Shown: piece by piece, positions 23,747 through 32,122 of the stretch
Layout of the letters: each line of letters begins with the position of its first letter
Position numbering within the stretch: position 1 is the stretch's first letter
Assembly: GCF_014645735.1 (NCBI RefSeq)
Contig: NZ_BMMH01000009.1
Location: 186,001 to 250,000, forward strand
Reading direction: 5' to 3'
DNA length: 64,000 bases
DNA from: Nocardia jinanensis
Lineage (GTDB): Bacteria > Actinomycetota > Actinomycetes > Mycobacteriales > Mycobacteriaceae
Notes under the pieces: model-generated
Database searches by the model: none
Seen by the model: the letters and a program-made list of their open reading frames with translations, nothing else
Told to the model about the DNA's origin: nothing
Position numbers and translations under genes: made by a program

Positions 23747-25576
23747 ATGAGTGAGCGCAGCGAACGAACCGACGCCGCAGGTGAGAGCAGCGAACGAACC
23801 AGCGGATCCGTTGAATCCCGACCTGTTCAGGAGCACCGCTACGACGTCGTGATCGTCGGCGCCGGCGGCGCGGGTATGCGTGCGGCCATCGAGGCCGGCC
23901 CGCGGGCGCGTACCGCGGTGCTGACCAAGCTGTACCCCACCCGCAGCCACACCGGCGCGGCGCAGGGCGGTATGTGCGCGGCACTGGCCAACGTCGAAGA
24001 GGACAACTGGGAGTGGCACACCTTCGACACCGTCAAGGGTGGTGACTACCTGGTCGACCAGGACGCGGCGGAGATCATGGCCAAAGAGGCGATCGACGCG
24101 GTGCTGGACCTGGAGAAGATGGGTCTGCCGTTCAACCGCACGCCCGAGGGCAAGATCGACCAGCGCCGGTTCGGCGGGCACACCCGTGACCACGGCAAGG
24201 CCCCGGTCCGGCGTGCCTGCTACGCCGCCGACCGCACGGGTCACATGATCTTGCAGACGCTGTACCAGAACTGCGTCAAACACGACGTCGAGTTCTACAA
24301 CGAATTCTACGTGCTGGACCTGGTACTGACCGATACCGATCGCGGCCAGGTCGCCACCGGCGTGGTCGCCTACGAGCTGTCCACCGGTGAGCTGCACGTC
24401 TTCCACGCGAAGTCGATCGTCTTCGCCACCGGCGGTTCGGGCCGGATGTACAAGACCACCTCCAACGCGCACACGCTCACCGGTGACGGTATGGCGATCG
24501 TGTTCCGCAAGGGGCTGCCGCTCGAGGATATGGAATTCCACCAGTTCCATCCGACAGGTCTGGCGGGTCTGGGGATCCTGATCTCCGAAGCGGTTCGTGG
24601 TGAGGGCGGCATCCTGCGCAACGCCGACGGCGAGCGTTTCATGGAGCGCTACGCGCCCACCATCAAGGACCTCGCGCCGCGCGATATCGTCGCCCGCTCG
24701 ATGGTGCTCGAGGTGCTCGAGGGCCGCGGCGCCGGACCGAACAAGGATTACGTCTACATCGACGTGACCCACCTCGGCGAGGATGTGCTCGAGGAGAAAC
24801 TGCCCGATATCACCGAGTTCGCCCGCACCTACCTCGGTGTGGACCCGGTGAAGGAACTGGTGCCGGTATTCCCCACCTGCCACTACGTGATGGGCGGTAT
24901 CCCCACCCGGATCGAGGGTGAGGTGCTCAAGAACAACACCGATATCGTGCCCGGCCTGTACGCCGCCGGCGAATGCGCCTGCGTCTCGGTGCACGGCGCG
25001 AACCGCCTCGGCACCAACTCGCTGCTCGATATCAATGTGTTCGGCCGCCGCGCGGGTATCGCCGCCGCGGAATACGCACACCGCGCCGAATTCGTCGAGA
25101 TGCCGGAGCAGCCGGCGCAGATGGTGCAGGACTGGCTGACGCTGATCCTGTCCGACCACGGCAACGAGCGGGTCGCCGATATCCGCACCGAACTGCAGCG
25201 GTCGATGGACAACAACGCCTCGGTGTTCCGCACCGAGGACACCCTCAAGCAGGCTCTCACCGATATTCACGCGCTCAAGGAGCGCTACGCCCGGATCACG
25301 GTGCAGGACAAGGGCAAACGCTACAACAGCGATCTGCTCGAGGCCGTCGAGCTCGGCTTCCTGCTGGAGCTGGCCGAAGTCACGGTGGTCGGGGCGCTCA
25401 ACCGCAAGGAGTCGCGTGGCGGGCACGCGCGCGAGGACTACCCGGACCGCGACGACGTGAACTTCATGCGGCACACGATGGCCTACAAGGAGGGCGCGGA
25501 TCTTCTCTCCGATATCCGGCTCGACTTCAAGCCGGTGGTGCAGACCCGTTACGAGCCGATGGAGCGTAAGTACTGA
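23747..25576 (+). CDS. sdhA: Succinate dehydrogenase flavoprotein subunit
   Basis: Catalytic subunit oxidising succinate to fumarate, with covalent FAD. The 609 residues show the dinucleotide fold YDVVIVGAGGAGMRAAIEAG (about 31-50), the flavin-attachment region TRSHTGAAQGG (His about 68), the active-site stretch HQFHPTGLAGLGILISEAVR, and PTCHYVMGGIPT with the catalytic His/Arg region near GANRLGTNSLLD. Compared with relatives that begin near QEHRYDVVIVGAGG, this frame has about 27 extra N-terminal residues containing SERT twice, encoded by a duplicated AGCGAACGAACC. No in-frame start lies closer, so the extension appears to be real. Confidence 0.95.
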   Translation: MSERSERTDAAGESSERTSGSVESRPVQEHRYDVVIVGAGGAGMRAAIEAGPRARTAVLTKLYPTRSHTGAAQGGMCAALANVEEDNWEWHTFDTVKGGDYLVDQDAAEIMAKEAIDAVLDLEKMGLPFNRTPEGKIDQRRFGGHTRDHGKAPVRRACYAADRTGHMILQTLYQNCVKHDVEFYNEFYVLDLVLTDTDRGQVATGVVAYELSTGELHVFHAKSIVFATGGSGRMYKTTSNAHTLTGDGMAIVFRKGLPLEDMEFHQFHPTGLAGLGILISEAVRGEGGILRNADGERFMERYAPTIKDLAPRDIVARSMVLEVLEGRGAGPNKDYVYIDVTHLGEDVLEEKLPDITEFARTYLGVDPVKELVPVFPTCHYVMGGIPTRIEGEVLKNNTDIVPGLYAAGECACVSVHGANRLGTNSLLDINVFGRRAGIAAAEYAHRAEFVEMPEQPAQMVQDWLTLILSDHGNERVADIRTELQRSMDNNASVFRTEDTLKQALTDIHALKERYARITVQDKGKRYNSDLLEAVELGFLLELAEVTVVGALNRKESRGGHAREDYPDRDDVNFMRHTMAYKEGADLLSDIRLDFKPVVQTRYEPMERKY

Positions 25577-26349
25577 TGACCGCTGTAGCCGAGAATCCGA
25601 CGGCCGCGAACCCGGCGCCGGTCCCCGAGGGGTCGACCATGGTCACCGTCAAGGTGGCACGGTTCAACCCGGAGGACGGTCAGGGCCAGCGCTGGGAGTC
25701 GTTCCAGGTGCCCGCGCTGTCGACGGACCGATTCCTGAACCTCCTCATCTACATCAAGTCCTATCTGGACGGCACTCTCACCTTCCGGCGCTCCTGCGCG
25801 CACGGCGTGTGCGGGTCCGACGCGATGCGGATCAACGGGGTCAACCGGCTGGCCTGCAAGGTTCTGATGAAGGACATGCTGCCGAAGAACGGTAAGCCGG
25901 TCACCATCAGTGTCGAGCCCATTCGCGGCCTGCCGGTCGAGAAGGATCTGGTCGTGGACATGGAGCCGTTCTTCGACGCGTTCCGGGCGGTGAAGCCGTA
26001 TCTCATCACCTCCGGTAACGAGCCGACCTACGAGCGGATCCAGAGCCAGGCCGACCGGGCCCGGTTCGACGACACCACCAAGTGCATCCTGTGCGCCTGC
26101 TGCACCACCTCCTGCCCGGTGTACTGGACCGACGGCAGCTACTTCGGCCCGGCCGCGATCGTGAACGCGCACCGCTTCATCTTCGACAGCCGTGACGAGG
26201 CCGCCCGGGAGCGCCTGGACATCCTCAACGAGGTCGACGGTGTGTGGCGCTGCCGCACCACCTTCAACTGCACGGATGCCTGCCCGCGCGGTATCGAGGT
26301 CACCAAGGCCATCCAGGAGGTGAAACGGGCTCTGCTGTTCGCGCGCTGA
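25576..26349 (+). CDS. sdhB: Succinate dehydrogenase iron-sulfur subunit
   Basis: Electron-transfer subunit of complex II carrying three Fe-S clusters, 257 residues. The [2Fe-2S] ligands lie in CAHGVCGSDAMRINGVNRLA plus the following Cys (about 75-95). The [4Fe-4S] and [3Fe-4S] ligands lie in KCILCACCTTSCPVYW (about 171-186) and TTFNCTDACPRGIEV near the C terminus. The start overlaps the sdhA stop (TGATG), and a strong hairpin terminator follows 15 bp after its stop, closing the operon. Confidence 0.96.
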   Translation: MTAVAENPTAANPAPVPEGSTMVTVKVARFNPEDGQGQRWESFQVPALSTDRFLNLLIYIKSYLDGTLTFRRSCAHGVCGSDAMRINGVNRLACKVLMKDMLPKNGKPVTISVEPIRGLPVEKDLVVDMEPFFDAFRAVKPYLITSGNEPTYERIQSQADRARFDDTTKCILCACCTTSCPVYWTDGSYFGPAAIVNAHRFIFDSRDEAARERLDILNEVDGVWRCRTTFNCTDACPRGIEVTKAIQEVKRALLFAR

Positions 26350-26364
26350 GCCCGCGCCTGCCGA

Positions 26365-26401
26365 CAGAACCGCTCCCGTGCCCAGCACGGGAGCGGTTCT
26401 G
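26365..26401 (+). terminator. Strong terminator of sdhCDAB
   Basis: A perfect 16-bp stem: 26365-26380 (CAGAACCGCTCCCGTG) pairs with 26386-26401, and the loop is CCCAG. It is followed by CTTTGCC. It starts 15 bp after the sdhB stop and is the clearest intrinsic terminator in the window. Confidence 0.9.
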
Positions 26402-26429
26402 CTTTGCCGGTCATTTGTATTCAGTCACA

Positions 26430-26458
26430 CGAACTTGATAATTCGGGTACCCGAACTT
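26430..26458. promoter_or_regulatory. Operator-like palindrome upstream of metal ABC importer
   Basis: A perfect 14-bp palindrome TTCGGGTACCCGAA (26442-26455) lies 33 bp before the binding-protein start. CGAACTT is directly repeated at 26430-26436 and 26452-26458. Position and symmetry fit a metalloregulator site (MntR or Zur type) controlling the importer; the identity of the regulator is inferred from the neighbour only. Confidence 0.5.
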
Positions 26459-26488
26459 ACCATTTCGAATGGAAGGCGGTGGTTCGGA

Positions 26489-27406
26489 ATGCAGGTGTTT
26501 CCCCGGATCGCCGCTGTGCTCGCGGCCTGCGGCCTCACCGTCGTGCTCACCGCGTGCGATACGTTCCACCTGCCGCGCACCGGTGAGCCGGTCGTCGCCA
26601 CCACCTTCACCGTGCTGGCCGATATCGCCTCGAATGTCGCGGGCGGGTACGTCGAAGTCCAGTCGCTCACCAAACCCGGTGCCGAGATCCACGGCTACGA
26701 ACCCACGCCGGGCGATATCAAACGCGCCGCCAAGGCCGACCTCATCCTGGACAACGGAATGAACCTGGAGGCCTGGTTCGGGCAGTTCGTGGCCGATCTC
26801 GATGCCGAGCACGTCACCGTGAGCGAGGGAGTCGCCTCGGTGCCGATCACCTCCGACGCCTACGCCGGAAGACCCAATCCGCACGCCTGGATGTCGCCGC
26901 TGAACGTGCGGACCTACGTGGACAACATCGTCACCGCCTTCTCCCGGCTCGTCCCCGAACACGCGGCGATCTTCCGGGCCAACGGTGACACCTACAAACA
27001 GCAGTTGCAGCAGGTCCACGACGAGCTCGTCGCCGACCTCGCCACGCTGCCGCGACGCCAACGCGCGCTGGTCACCTGCGAAGGCGCCTTCTCCTACCTG
27101 GCCCGCGACGCCGGGCTCTCGGAGTACTACATCTGGCCGGTCAACGCCGAACAGCAGGCCACCCCACAGCAGATCACCCGGGTGATCGAATATGTCCGTG
27201 ACCACGAGGTCCCGGCGGTGTTCTGCGAATCCACCGTCTCCGACGCCCCGATGCGCCGGGTGGTCGAGGCCACCGGGGCACGGTTCGGCGGGGTGCTCTA
27301 CGTGGACTCGCTGTCGGCCGCCGACGGCCCGGTGCCGACCTATCTGGACTTGATCCGGCACGACGCCGAGACCATAGCCGCAGCACTCACCGGGAGCAGG
27401 TCATGA
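26489..27406 (+). CDS. Metal ABC transporter substrate-binding lipoprotein (manganese type)
   Basis: Cluster A-I solute-binding protein, 305 residues. The signal peptide ends in a lipobox LTAC (Cys about 25), so it is anchored to the outer face of the membrane. The metal ligands line up with PsaA/MntC: His in IHGYEPTPGD, His in PNPHAWMSP, Glu in TCEGAFSYLARDAG and Asp in LYVDSLS. His-His-Glu-Asp favours Mn(II) (or Fe) over the three-His zinc set. ATG 26489 follows GGAAGGCGG. The ATPase start overlaps its 3' end by 4 bp. Confidence 0.9.
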   Translation: MQVFPRIAAVLAACGLTVVLTACDTFHLPRTGEPVVATTFTVLADIASNVAGGYVEVQSLTKPGAEIHGYEPTPGDIKRAAKADLILDNGMNLEAWFGQFVADLDAEHVTVSEGVASVPITSDAYAGRPNPHAWMSPLNVRTYVDNIVTAFSRLVPEHAAIFRANGDTYKQQLQQVHDELVADLATLPRRQRALVTCEGAFSYLARDAGLSEYYIWPVNAEQQATPQQITRVIEYVRDHEVPAVFCESTVSDAPMRRVVEATGARFGGVLYVDSLSAADGPVPTYLDLIRHDAETIAAALTGSRS

Positions 27407-28137
27407 CAGTCCCCGCGATCGACGTCGACGGCGTCACCGTCTACTACGGCGAAGTCCAGGCACTGGACCAGGTCCGGCTGACCGTGGACGCCGGCCGCGT
27501 GTGCGCGCTCATCGGGATGAACGGGTCCGGTAAATCGACCCTGTTCAAAACCCTGATGGGGATGATCACCCCGGATCGCGGCACCGTCCGGATCGGCGGT
27601 GCCAAACCGGTGGCGGCCCGGCGGGCCGGTCTGCTCGGTTATGTACCGCAGAACGAGGCCGTGGACTGGTCGTTCCCGCTGTCGGTGCGCGATGTGGTGA
27701 CCACCGGCCGGTACGGGCGGATGGGGTTCACCCGGCGCGCGAGCCGGGCCGATCGGGCCGCGGTGGACGAGGCGCTGGCGCGAGTGGAACTGACCGATCT
27801 CGCCGACCGCCAGATCGGGCGGCTCTCCGGTGGTCAGCGCAAACGCGCGTTCGTCGCCCGGGGTATCGCGCAAGGCGCGCGGATCCTGCTGCTCGACGAA
27901 CCGTTCGCCGGAGTGGACAAGCGGTCCGAGGCGACGATTACCGGCCTGCTGAAGGAACTCACCGCAGACGGGGCGACCGTGCTGATCTCCACACATGATC
28001 TGCACGCCCTGCCCGGATTGGCCGACGAAGCCGTGTTGTTGATGCGACGCGTACTCGTACACGGCGCCCCCGAGGAGGCCCTGCGGCCGGAGAACCTCGC
28101 TCTCGCCTTCGGCCTCGATGTCATCGGACAGCGGTGA
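27403..28137 (+). CDS. Metal ABC transporter ATP-binding protein
   Basis: Cytoplasmic ATPase of the importer, 244 residues. Visible are Walker A GMNGSGKSTLFKTL (about 42-55), Q-loop YVPQNEAVDW, signature LSGGQRKRAFVARG, Walker B RILLLDEPFAGVD and the switch His in VLISTHDLHAL. It overlaps both neighbours by 4 bp (ATGA-type junctions), so the three genes form one tightly coupled operon. Confidence 0.95.
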   Translation: MTVPAIDVDGVTVYYGEVQALDQVRLTVDAGRVCALIGMNGSGKSTLFKTLMGMITPDRGTVRIGGAKPVAARRAGLLGYVPQNEAVDWSFPLSVRDVVTTGRYGRMGFTRRASRADRAAVDEALARVELTDLADRQIGRLSGGQRKRAFVARGIAQGARILLLDEPFAGVDKRSEATITGLLKELTADGATVLISTHDLHALPGLADEAVLLMRRVLVHGAPEEALRPENLALAFGLDVIGQR

Positions 28138-29051
28138 GTGTGATGGACCTGCTCGAATTCCTCCTCGAACCGATGCGTTACGCGTTCATGGTGCGCGCGC
28201 TCACCGCCAGCGTCGTCGCGGCGATCGTCTGTGGTCTGCTGTCCTGCTGGCTGGTACTGGTGGGCTGGTCCCTGATGGGGGACGCCGTATCGCACGCGGT
28301 ATTGCCGGGAGTGGTGCTCGCCTATATCGCGGGGGTCCCGTTCGCCGTGGGTGCGGTGATCTTCGGGTTCCTCGCGGTCGGGTTGATCGGATTGGTCCGC
28401 GATACCAGCCGGGTGAAGGAGGACGCCGCCATCGGCATCGTGTTCACCACCCTGTTCGCGTTCGGTCTGGTGCTCATCTCAGTGACCCCGAGCAATACCG
28501 ATCTCAACCACATCATCTTCGGCAACCTGCTGGGTGTGAGCCAGGAGGAGCTGGTCCAGATCGCCGGGCTGGCCGCTCTGGTCTTCGCCGCGCTCGTGCT
28601 CAAACGCCGTGATTTCACGTTGTACGCCTTCGACCCCACCCACGCGTATGCGCTCGGGCTGAGCCCGCGGGTCCTGGGTGCGACCCTGCTCGGCCTGCTC
28701 GCGCTGACCTCGGTGGTGGCGCTGCAGGCGGTGGGCGTGATCCTCGTGGTCGCGATGCTGATCACCCCCGGCGCGACGGCCTACCTGCTCACCGATCGGT
28801 TCGGGCGGATGCTGGTGATCGCCCCCGCGCTGTCGGCGATCTGCGCTGTCACCGGCCTGTACGTGAGCTACTACGCGGATACCGCGCCCGGCGCCACCAT
28901 CGTGCTGGCCCAGGGCGCGGCGTTCACCGTCGTGTACCTGTTCGCGCCGCGGCAGGGGCTGATCGGTTCCAGGTTGGCCGCCGGGCGTCGCCGGGCCCGC
29001 GGCGCGTCCGCGGAGACTCCCACCGAAGTTGCTGTCGAATCGGGCTCCTGA
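28134..29051 (+). CDS. Metal ABC transporter permease
   Basis: Polytopic permease of the ZnuB/MntC family, 305 residues with eight or nine hydrophobic helices. The family pattern SLMGDAVSHAVLPGVVLAYI (about 45-64), KEDAAIGIVFTTLFAFGLVL and the glycine-rich cytoplasmic loop DPTHAYALGLSPRVLG, which contacts the ATPase, are all present. The last 25 residues are a charged cytoplasmic tail. It ends 7 bp from the stop of the convergent radC-like gene. Confidence 0.93.
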   Translation: MSVMDLLEFLLEPMRYAFMVRALTASVVAAIVCGLLSCWLVLVGWSLMGDAVSHAVLPGVVLAYIAGVPFAVGAVIFGFLAVGLIGLVRDTSRVKEDAAIGIVFTTLFAFGLVLISVTPSNTDLNHIIFGNLLGVSQEELVQIAGLAALVFAALVLKRRDFTLYAFDPTHAYALGLSPRVLGATLLGLLALTSVVALQAVGVILVVAMLITPGATAYLLTDRFGRMLVIAPALSAICAVTGLYVSYYADTAPGATIVLAQGAAFTVVYLFAPRQGLIGSRLAAGRRRARGASAETPTEVAVESGS

Positions 29052-29057
29052 GCGGCT

Positions 29058-29741
29058 TCACGGGAAGGCATCCTCGAACGGGGCGGCTCGCCGCCAGTTC
29101 TCGCCCGCGAGCACCACATGGTCCAGGAAGCGCAGACCCACCGTCCGCGCCGCCACGGCCAGCAAGGTGCTGGCACGGCGGTCGTCCGGGCTGGGGGTCG
29201 GATCGCCGGAAGGGTGATTGTGCGCCAGCGCGAAGGCCCGGCCGTCGTGACGCAGGACCGTGTTCAGGATTTCGCGGACCGGTACGGCCACCTCGTCGAT
29301 GGCACCCTCGGCGACGAAGACCCGCTGCCGCGGCCGATTGCGCGCATCGCAGATCAGCACCAGTAGCCGCTCCACCCGGGCGCCCGCGAACAGCGGTGCG
29401 GCTTCCCGGGCCACATCGCCGGCCCGCAGCAGTGGAACCGGAGCCTGTGTACCGGCGCGGGCCCGGGCGGCGAGCTGGAACGCGGCGGCGATCGCCGCGG
29501 CCTTGGCCACCCCCACCCCGGGCTGGCGCAGCAGTTCCTCCGGGCGAGCCGAGGCCAGCCCGCCGACTCCGCCGAACGCGGTGAGCAGCGCGAACGCGAG
29601 TTCGACAGCGTTCTCGCCGCGGCGGCCCTGGCCGAGCAGCAATGCGAGCAATTCGCCGTCGTTCAACGCCTGCGGGCCGAGCGAGCTCAGACGTTCGCGC
29701 GGTCGCTGCGCCACGGGCAGATCGGTGATCGGTACCGGCAT
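29058..29741 (-). CDS. RadC-family JAB/MPN-domain protein
   Basis: A 227-residue RadC family protein (historical DNA-repair name; true role unsettled). The N-terminal third is a helix-hairpin-helix-like segment ending LLRQPGVGVAKAAAIAAAFQ. The C-terminal JAB domain has the full metalloprotease-type motif: Glu in VAVPVREILN and AHNHPSGDPTPSPDD with HxH and Asp (about 171-185). All zinc ligands are intact. It is convergent with the metal importer. Genes of this family often ride with mobile DNA, but nothing mobile is visible here. Confidence 0.9.
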   Translation of the reverse strand: MPVPITDLPVAQRPRERLSSLGPQALNDGELLALLLGQGRRGENAVELAFALLTAFGGVGGLASARPEELLRQPGVGVAKAAAIAAAFQLAARARAGTQAPVPLLRAGDVAREAAPLFAGARVERLLVLICDARNRPRQRVFVAEGAIDEVAVPVREILNTVLRHDGRAFALAHNHPSGDPTPSPDDRRASTLLAVAARTVGLRFLDHVVLAGENWRRAAPFEDAFP

Positions 29742-29836
29742 GAATCCCCCTCCAGACTCCGTACGTCCGGATCATGCCAGCGGGGACCGACAATTTTCGG
29801 CGGCTTCGGTCAGGTCGGCGAGCTGCGGGGGCGGGA

Positions 29837-30034
29837 TCAGCCGTCGACCGCCGCGGGCTGAGGGGAACGGTCGAGTGCCGACGCGGCCAGCCGTTCGAAA
29901 TGCCGTAGCTGGCGCTCGTGCACCACGATCCGGCGCAAAGCCTCGTGAATGGTCGCCTTGCTCGTCGCCGTGCCCATGATGGCCCCGGCAGCCACCAGCA
30001 GGTCCTGATCCAGCTCGATCCGCACTGTCGGCAT
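29837..30034 (-). CDS. VapB-like antitoxin without toxin
   Basis: A 65-residue ribbon-helix-helix protein of the actinobacterial VapB/DUF2191 type: an N-terminal strand MPTVRIELDQDLLVAA, then MGTATSKATIHEALRRIV and a charged tail that would hold the toxin-binding segment. ATG 30034 has an ideal AAGGAGGA just upstream (30039-30046). Downstream there is only 95 bp before radC and no PIN-domain ORF in any frame, so the toxin partner is missing. Confidence 0.7.
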   Translation of the reverse strand: MPTVRIELDQDLLVAAGAIMGTATSKATIHEALRRIVVHERQLRHFERLAASALDRSPQPAAVDG

Positions 30035-30189
30035 GCGTCCTCCTTCGTACATCCGCCCTGGTGCTACGGCGTGGCGCCGACACCCCGGCAAGCCGGGCGA
30101 TGGCTACGCAAACGAACGCCGCTGGCCCGTCAGTTTGCCCAGTTGCCGCCGGTTTATCGACCGAATGTCACGCCGTGTGTCCACATCGA

Positions 30190-30260
30190 GACCTAATCGG
30201 GCACGGCTGGGCAGAGCCCATCGACAGACCGCGCGGCAGGAGCGAAGGCCGAGGTACGCC
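30190..30260 (-). repeat. Family B repeat upstream of the orphan antitoxin
   Basis: Read toward vapB, the copy starts GGCGTACCTCGGCCTTCGCT, contains GTCTGTCGATGGGCTCTGCC with the conserved TGGGC/GCCCA hairpin, and ends in ATTAGGTC. The final hexamer is TAGGTC rather than TAGGCT, so its promoter match is weaker. It lies about 155 bp before the antitoxin start; the space between holds no gene. Confidence 0.55.
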
Positions 30261-30321
30261 TGACAGCGCGGTGCCCGGCCCTGCGCCGGTACCGCCGCCG
30301 CGGTCGGCCCCGGTCATCGGG

Positions 30322-31578
30322 TCAGAGCGGAGTGAGCCGGGACTCGAAATTGCGTTCGAGTTCGCGCCAGGCGCGAGATTCGGCGTCGAAGGGCGGGTTG
30401 GGCGCCATCCGGGTCGGATCGGGGTTGAGCAGGTAGGACACGTACCACCCGAGCGGGGTCGACTTGGCCAGGGCCCGCTCCACCGCATCGTCGTCGGCGT
30501 AGTCGGCGGCATCGGAGAACAGCTCCAGCACCAGGTCCAGCTGCTCGGTATCCACCGCTTCCGGTCCCTCGGCCAGGTCGTCGGCCAGGCCGGGAAGCAC
30601 GTAGACGTTCTCCTCGGTGACCTCGACCTCCAGCGACCCGTCGATGGCCGCCGTCTGCACTTCGGCGTAGGTGCTGATCCGGGACAGATCGTGCTCGTGG
30701 TCGTCGGCGAGATACCGTGCAAGTGCACGTTCACTGCCGAACACCGAGATGGAGTTCTCGGTGCCGAGGAAAATCGGTTCGTCGTCGAGGTAGCAGCGCA
30801 GGGTGAAGTACTCGGTATCGGCCGTCACGATCTTGACGGGGTCGATGCCCACTTCCTCCCAGAACGTGAGTTCCGCGTCGTCATCGTCGTCCGCATCGTC
30901 CTCGTCCAGATCGACGGGTTCGAAATCGCTGTCGTCGTCGGTATCGGCCGCATCGTCGGCGTCGACCACGTTCTCCTCGGCGGCCAGCAATTCGGCCTCG
31001 GCCACGGCGACGGCCTCAGCGTCGACCTCGGGCACCCGTACCACCGAATCGATGGCATCGAGCACATCGTCCCAGCTCTTGGCCACCGCCGCGCCGATCC
31101 GATCCCACAGCTCCTCGCCTTCTCGACCCGCGAACATATGGGTGCCGCCGGCCAGCGCCCCCAGCGACGGGTGCGAACCGAAGAATTTGGTGACAGTATC
31201 CAGTTCGCAGACTTCGCCGATATTGCGCACCATGGCCAAGGTGTCTTCCAACTCGGCGACGGTGTCCACATCGGGTTCACCCGCGGCCAGTTCCGGCACC
31301 CCGACCAGGTCGAAGGAGTAGTTGTCGTCGGGCTCGAGCTCGGCCGCCGCCAGGCCCGCGACCACCTTCCACGCCGGATGATCGATCAGGTCGTTATCGG
31401 AGTCGGTCCGGATGAAGGCCGCTAGTTCGGCCACGGACTCGAAGCCGTAGAGGGCATCCTCATGCCCTAGGAACGCCTCCCACTCGTCGTCACCGTCACG
31501 CCAGCGCGGTGCCCACAGGGTGACAAGATCGCCGTCGGTCAAACCGAGCTCGATCGGGACGATGTCTCCAGAAGCCAT
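30322..31578 (-). CDS. Conserved actinobacterial protein, Rv3311 homologue
   Basis: A soluble acidic protein of 418 residues with no recognised catalytic motif. An N-terminal domain (VTLWAPRWRDGDDEWEAFLG, then VAELAAFIRTD) is repeated in style by a second one after residue 235 (YFTLRCYLDDEPIFLGTENS, then ERALARYLADD). The linker at about 205-233 is almost all Asp/Glu. The halves look like an internal duplication. ATG 31578 is 7 nt from TAGGCT of a family B element and lacks a ribosome-binding site, consistent with a leaderless mRNA. The same gene sits near upp in M. tuberculosis. Function unknown. Confidence 0.75.
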   Translation of the reverse strand: MASGDIVPIELGLTDGDLVTLWAPRWRDGDDEWEAFLGHEDALYGFESVAELAAFIRTDSDNDLIDHPAWKVVAGLAAAELEPDDNYSFDLVGVPELAAGEPDVDTVAELEDTLAMVRNIGEVCELDTVTKFFGSHPSLGALAGGTHMFAGREGEELWDRIGAAVAKSWDDVLDAIDSVVRVPEVDAEAVAVAEAELLAAEENVVDADDAADTDDDSDFEPVDLDEDDADDDDDAELTFWEEVGIDPVKIVTADTEYFTLRCYLDDEPIFLGTENSISVFGSERALARYLADDHEHDLSRISTYAEVQTAAIDGSLEVEVTEENVYVLPGLADDLAEGPEAVDTEQLDLVLELFSDAADYADDDAVERALAKSTPLGWYVSYLLNPDPTRMAPNPPFDAESRAWRELERNFESRLTPL

Positions 31579-31585
31579 ACGCGGA

Positions 31586-31657
31586 AGCCTAATAGGTCCG
31601 GCTGGGCGGAGCCCACCCCTGGTTCGCGCACGGCCTCGGCGGAGGCGGCGGGACGCC
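31586..31657 (-). repeat. Family B repeat with promoter-like end, upstream of Rv3311 homologue
   Basis: In gene orientation the copy contains GAGGCCGTGCGCGAACC, the hairpin TGGGCTCCGCCCA and the end CCTATTAGGCT. TAGGCT (31586-31591) is 7 nt from the ATG. The left edge is more diverged (GGCGTCCCGCCGCCTCCGCC) than in the copies near 40215. Confidence 0.6.
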
Positions 31658-31716
31658 CCTCCGCGGGCCGCGCAAGGCCGTGACGCGAACGGAAATGCGT
31701 TCGGTCTGTTGCCCGA

Positions 31717-32064
31717 TCAGGTGCCGTCGGGTCCGGTTCCGGTCGTCTCGACCACTGCCTGCGGGGCCGGTGTGAACGATTCGTTCAGCGTGGCAACAAC
31801 CTCCGAGCGGCGGCCGCCCGCATCCTCGGCGGCCTGCCGGCACGCCGAGATGATGAGTTGTGCCGCTTCGGTGGGCGGTAGCGCGGTCACTGCTTCGGTC
31901 AGCTGCAAATTCACCAGCGCGCCGTCGCTGTCGACCTCGGCGGTGATCATGCCGTCCTCGGTGCTGAAGTGGCCACGGACCTGTTTGAGTCCGTACAGCG
32001 CCGCTTCGAGCGCCTCGAGTTTCCGCGTGGCGCCGGCGACCAGGGCGTCCATCTCCGCGCTCAT
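31717..32064 (-). CDS. YbaB/EbfC-family nucleoid-associated-like protein
   Basis: A 115-residue protein with the YbaB layout: a long N-terminal helix (MDALVAGATRKLEALEAALY), two strands (GMITAEVDSDGALVNLQLTE) and a C-terminal helix LIISACRQAAEDAG. In Nocardia and mycobacteria such proteins accompany type VII secretion substrates (EspL-like); DNA binding is the family's known property. It is the last gene of the minus-strand cassette 31717-33954. Confidence 0.7.
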   Translation of the reverse strand: MSAEMDALVAGATRKLEALEAALYGLKQVRGHFSTEDGMITAEVDSDGALVNLQLTEAVTALPPTEAAQLIISACRQAAEDAGGRRSEVVATLNESFTPAPQAVVETTGTGPDGT

Positions 32065-32122
32065 ACATGCCTCCTGGATACGAGCGGGGATCCGCCGTGG
32101 TGGTACCGCGTACTCCGGGTGC

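Noticed and set aside
23723..25474. A 583-codon minus-strand frame
   Set aside because: Antisense shadow of sdhA.
29058..30034. RadC plus antitoxin considered as a genomic-island edge
   Set aside because: No integrase, tRNA gene, direct-repeat att site or phage gene nearby; the flanking order is conserved core.
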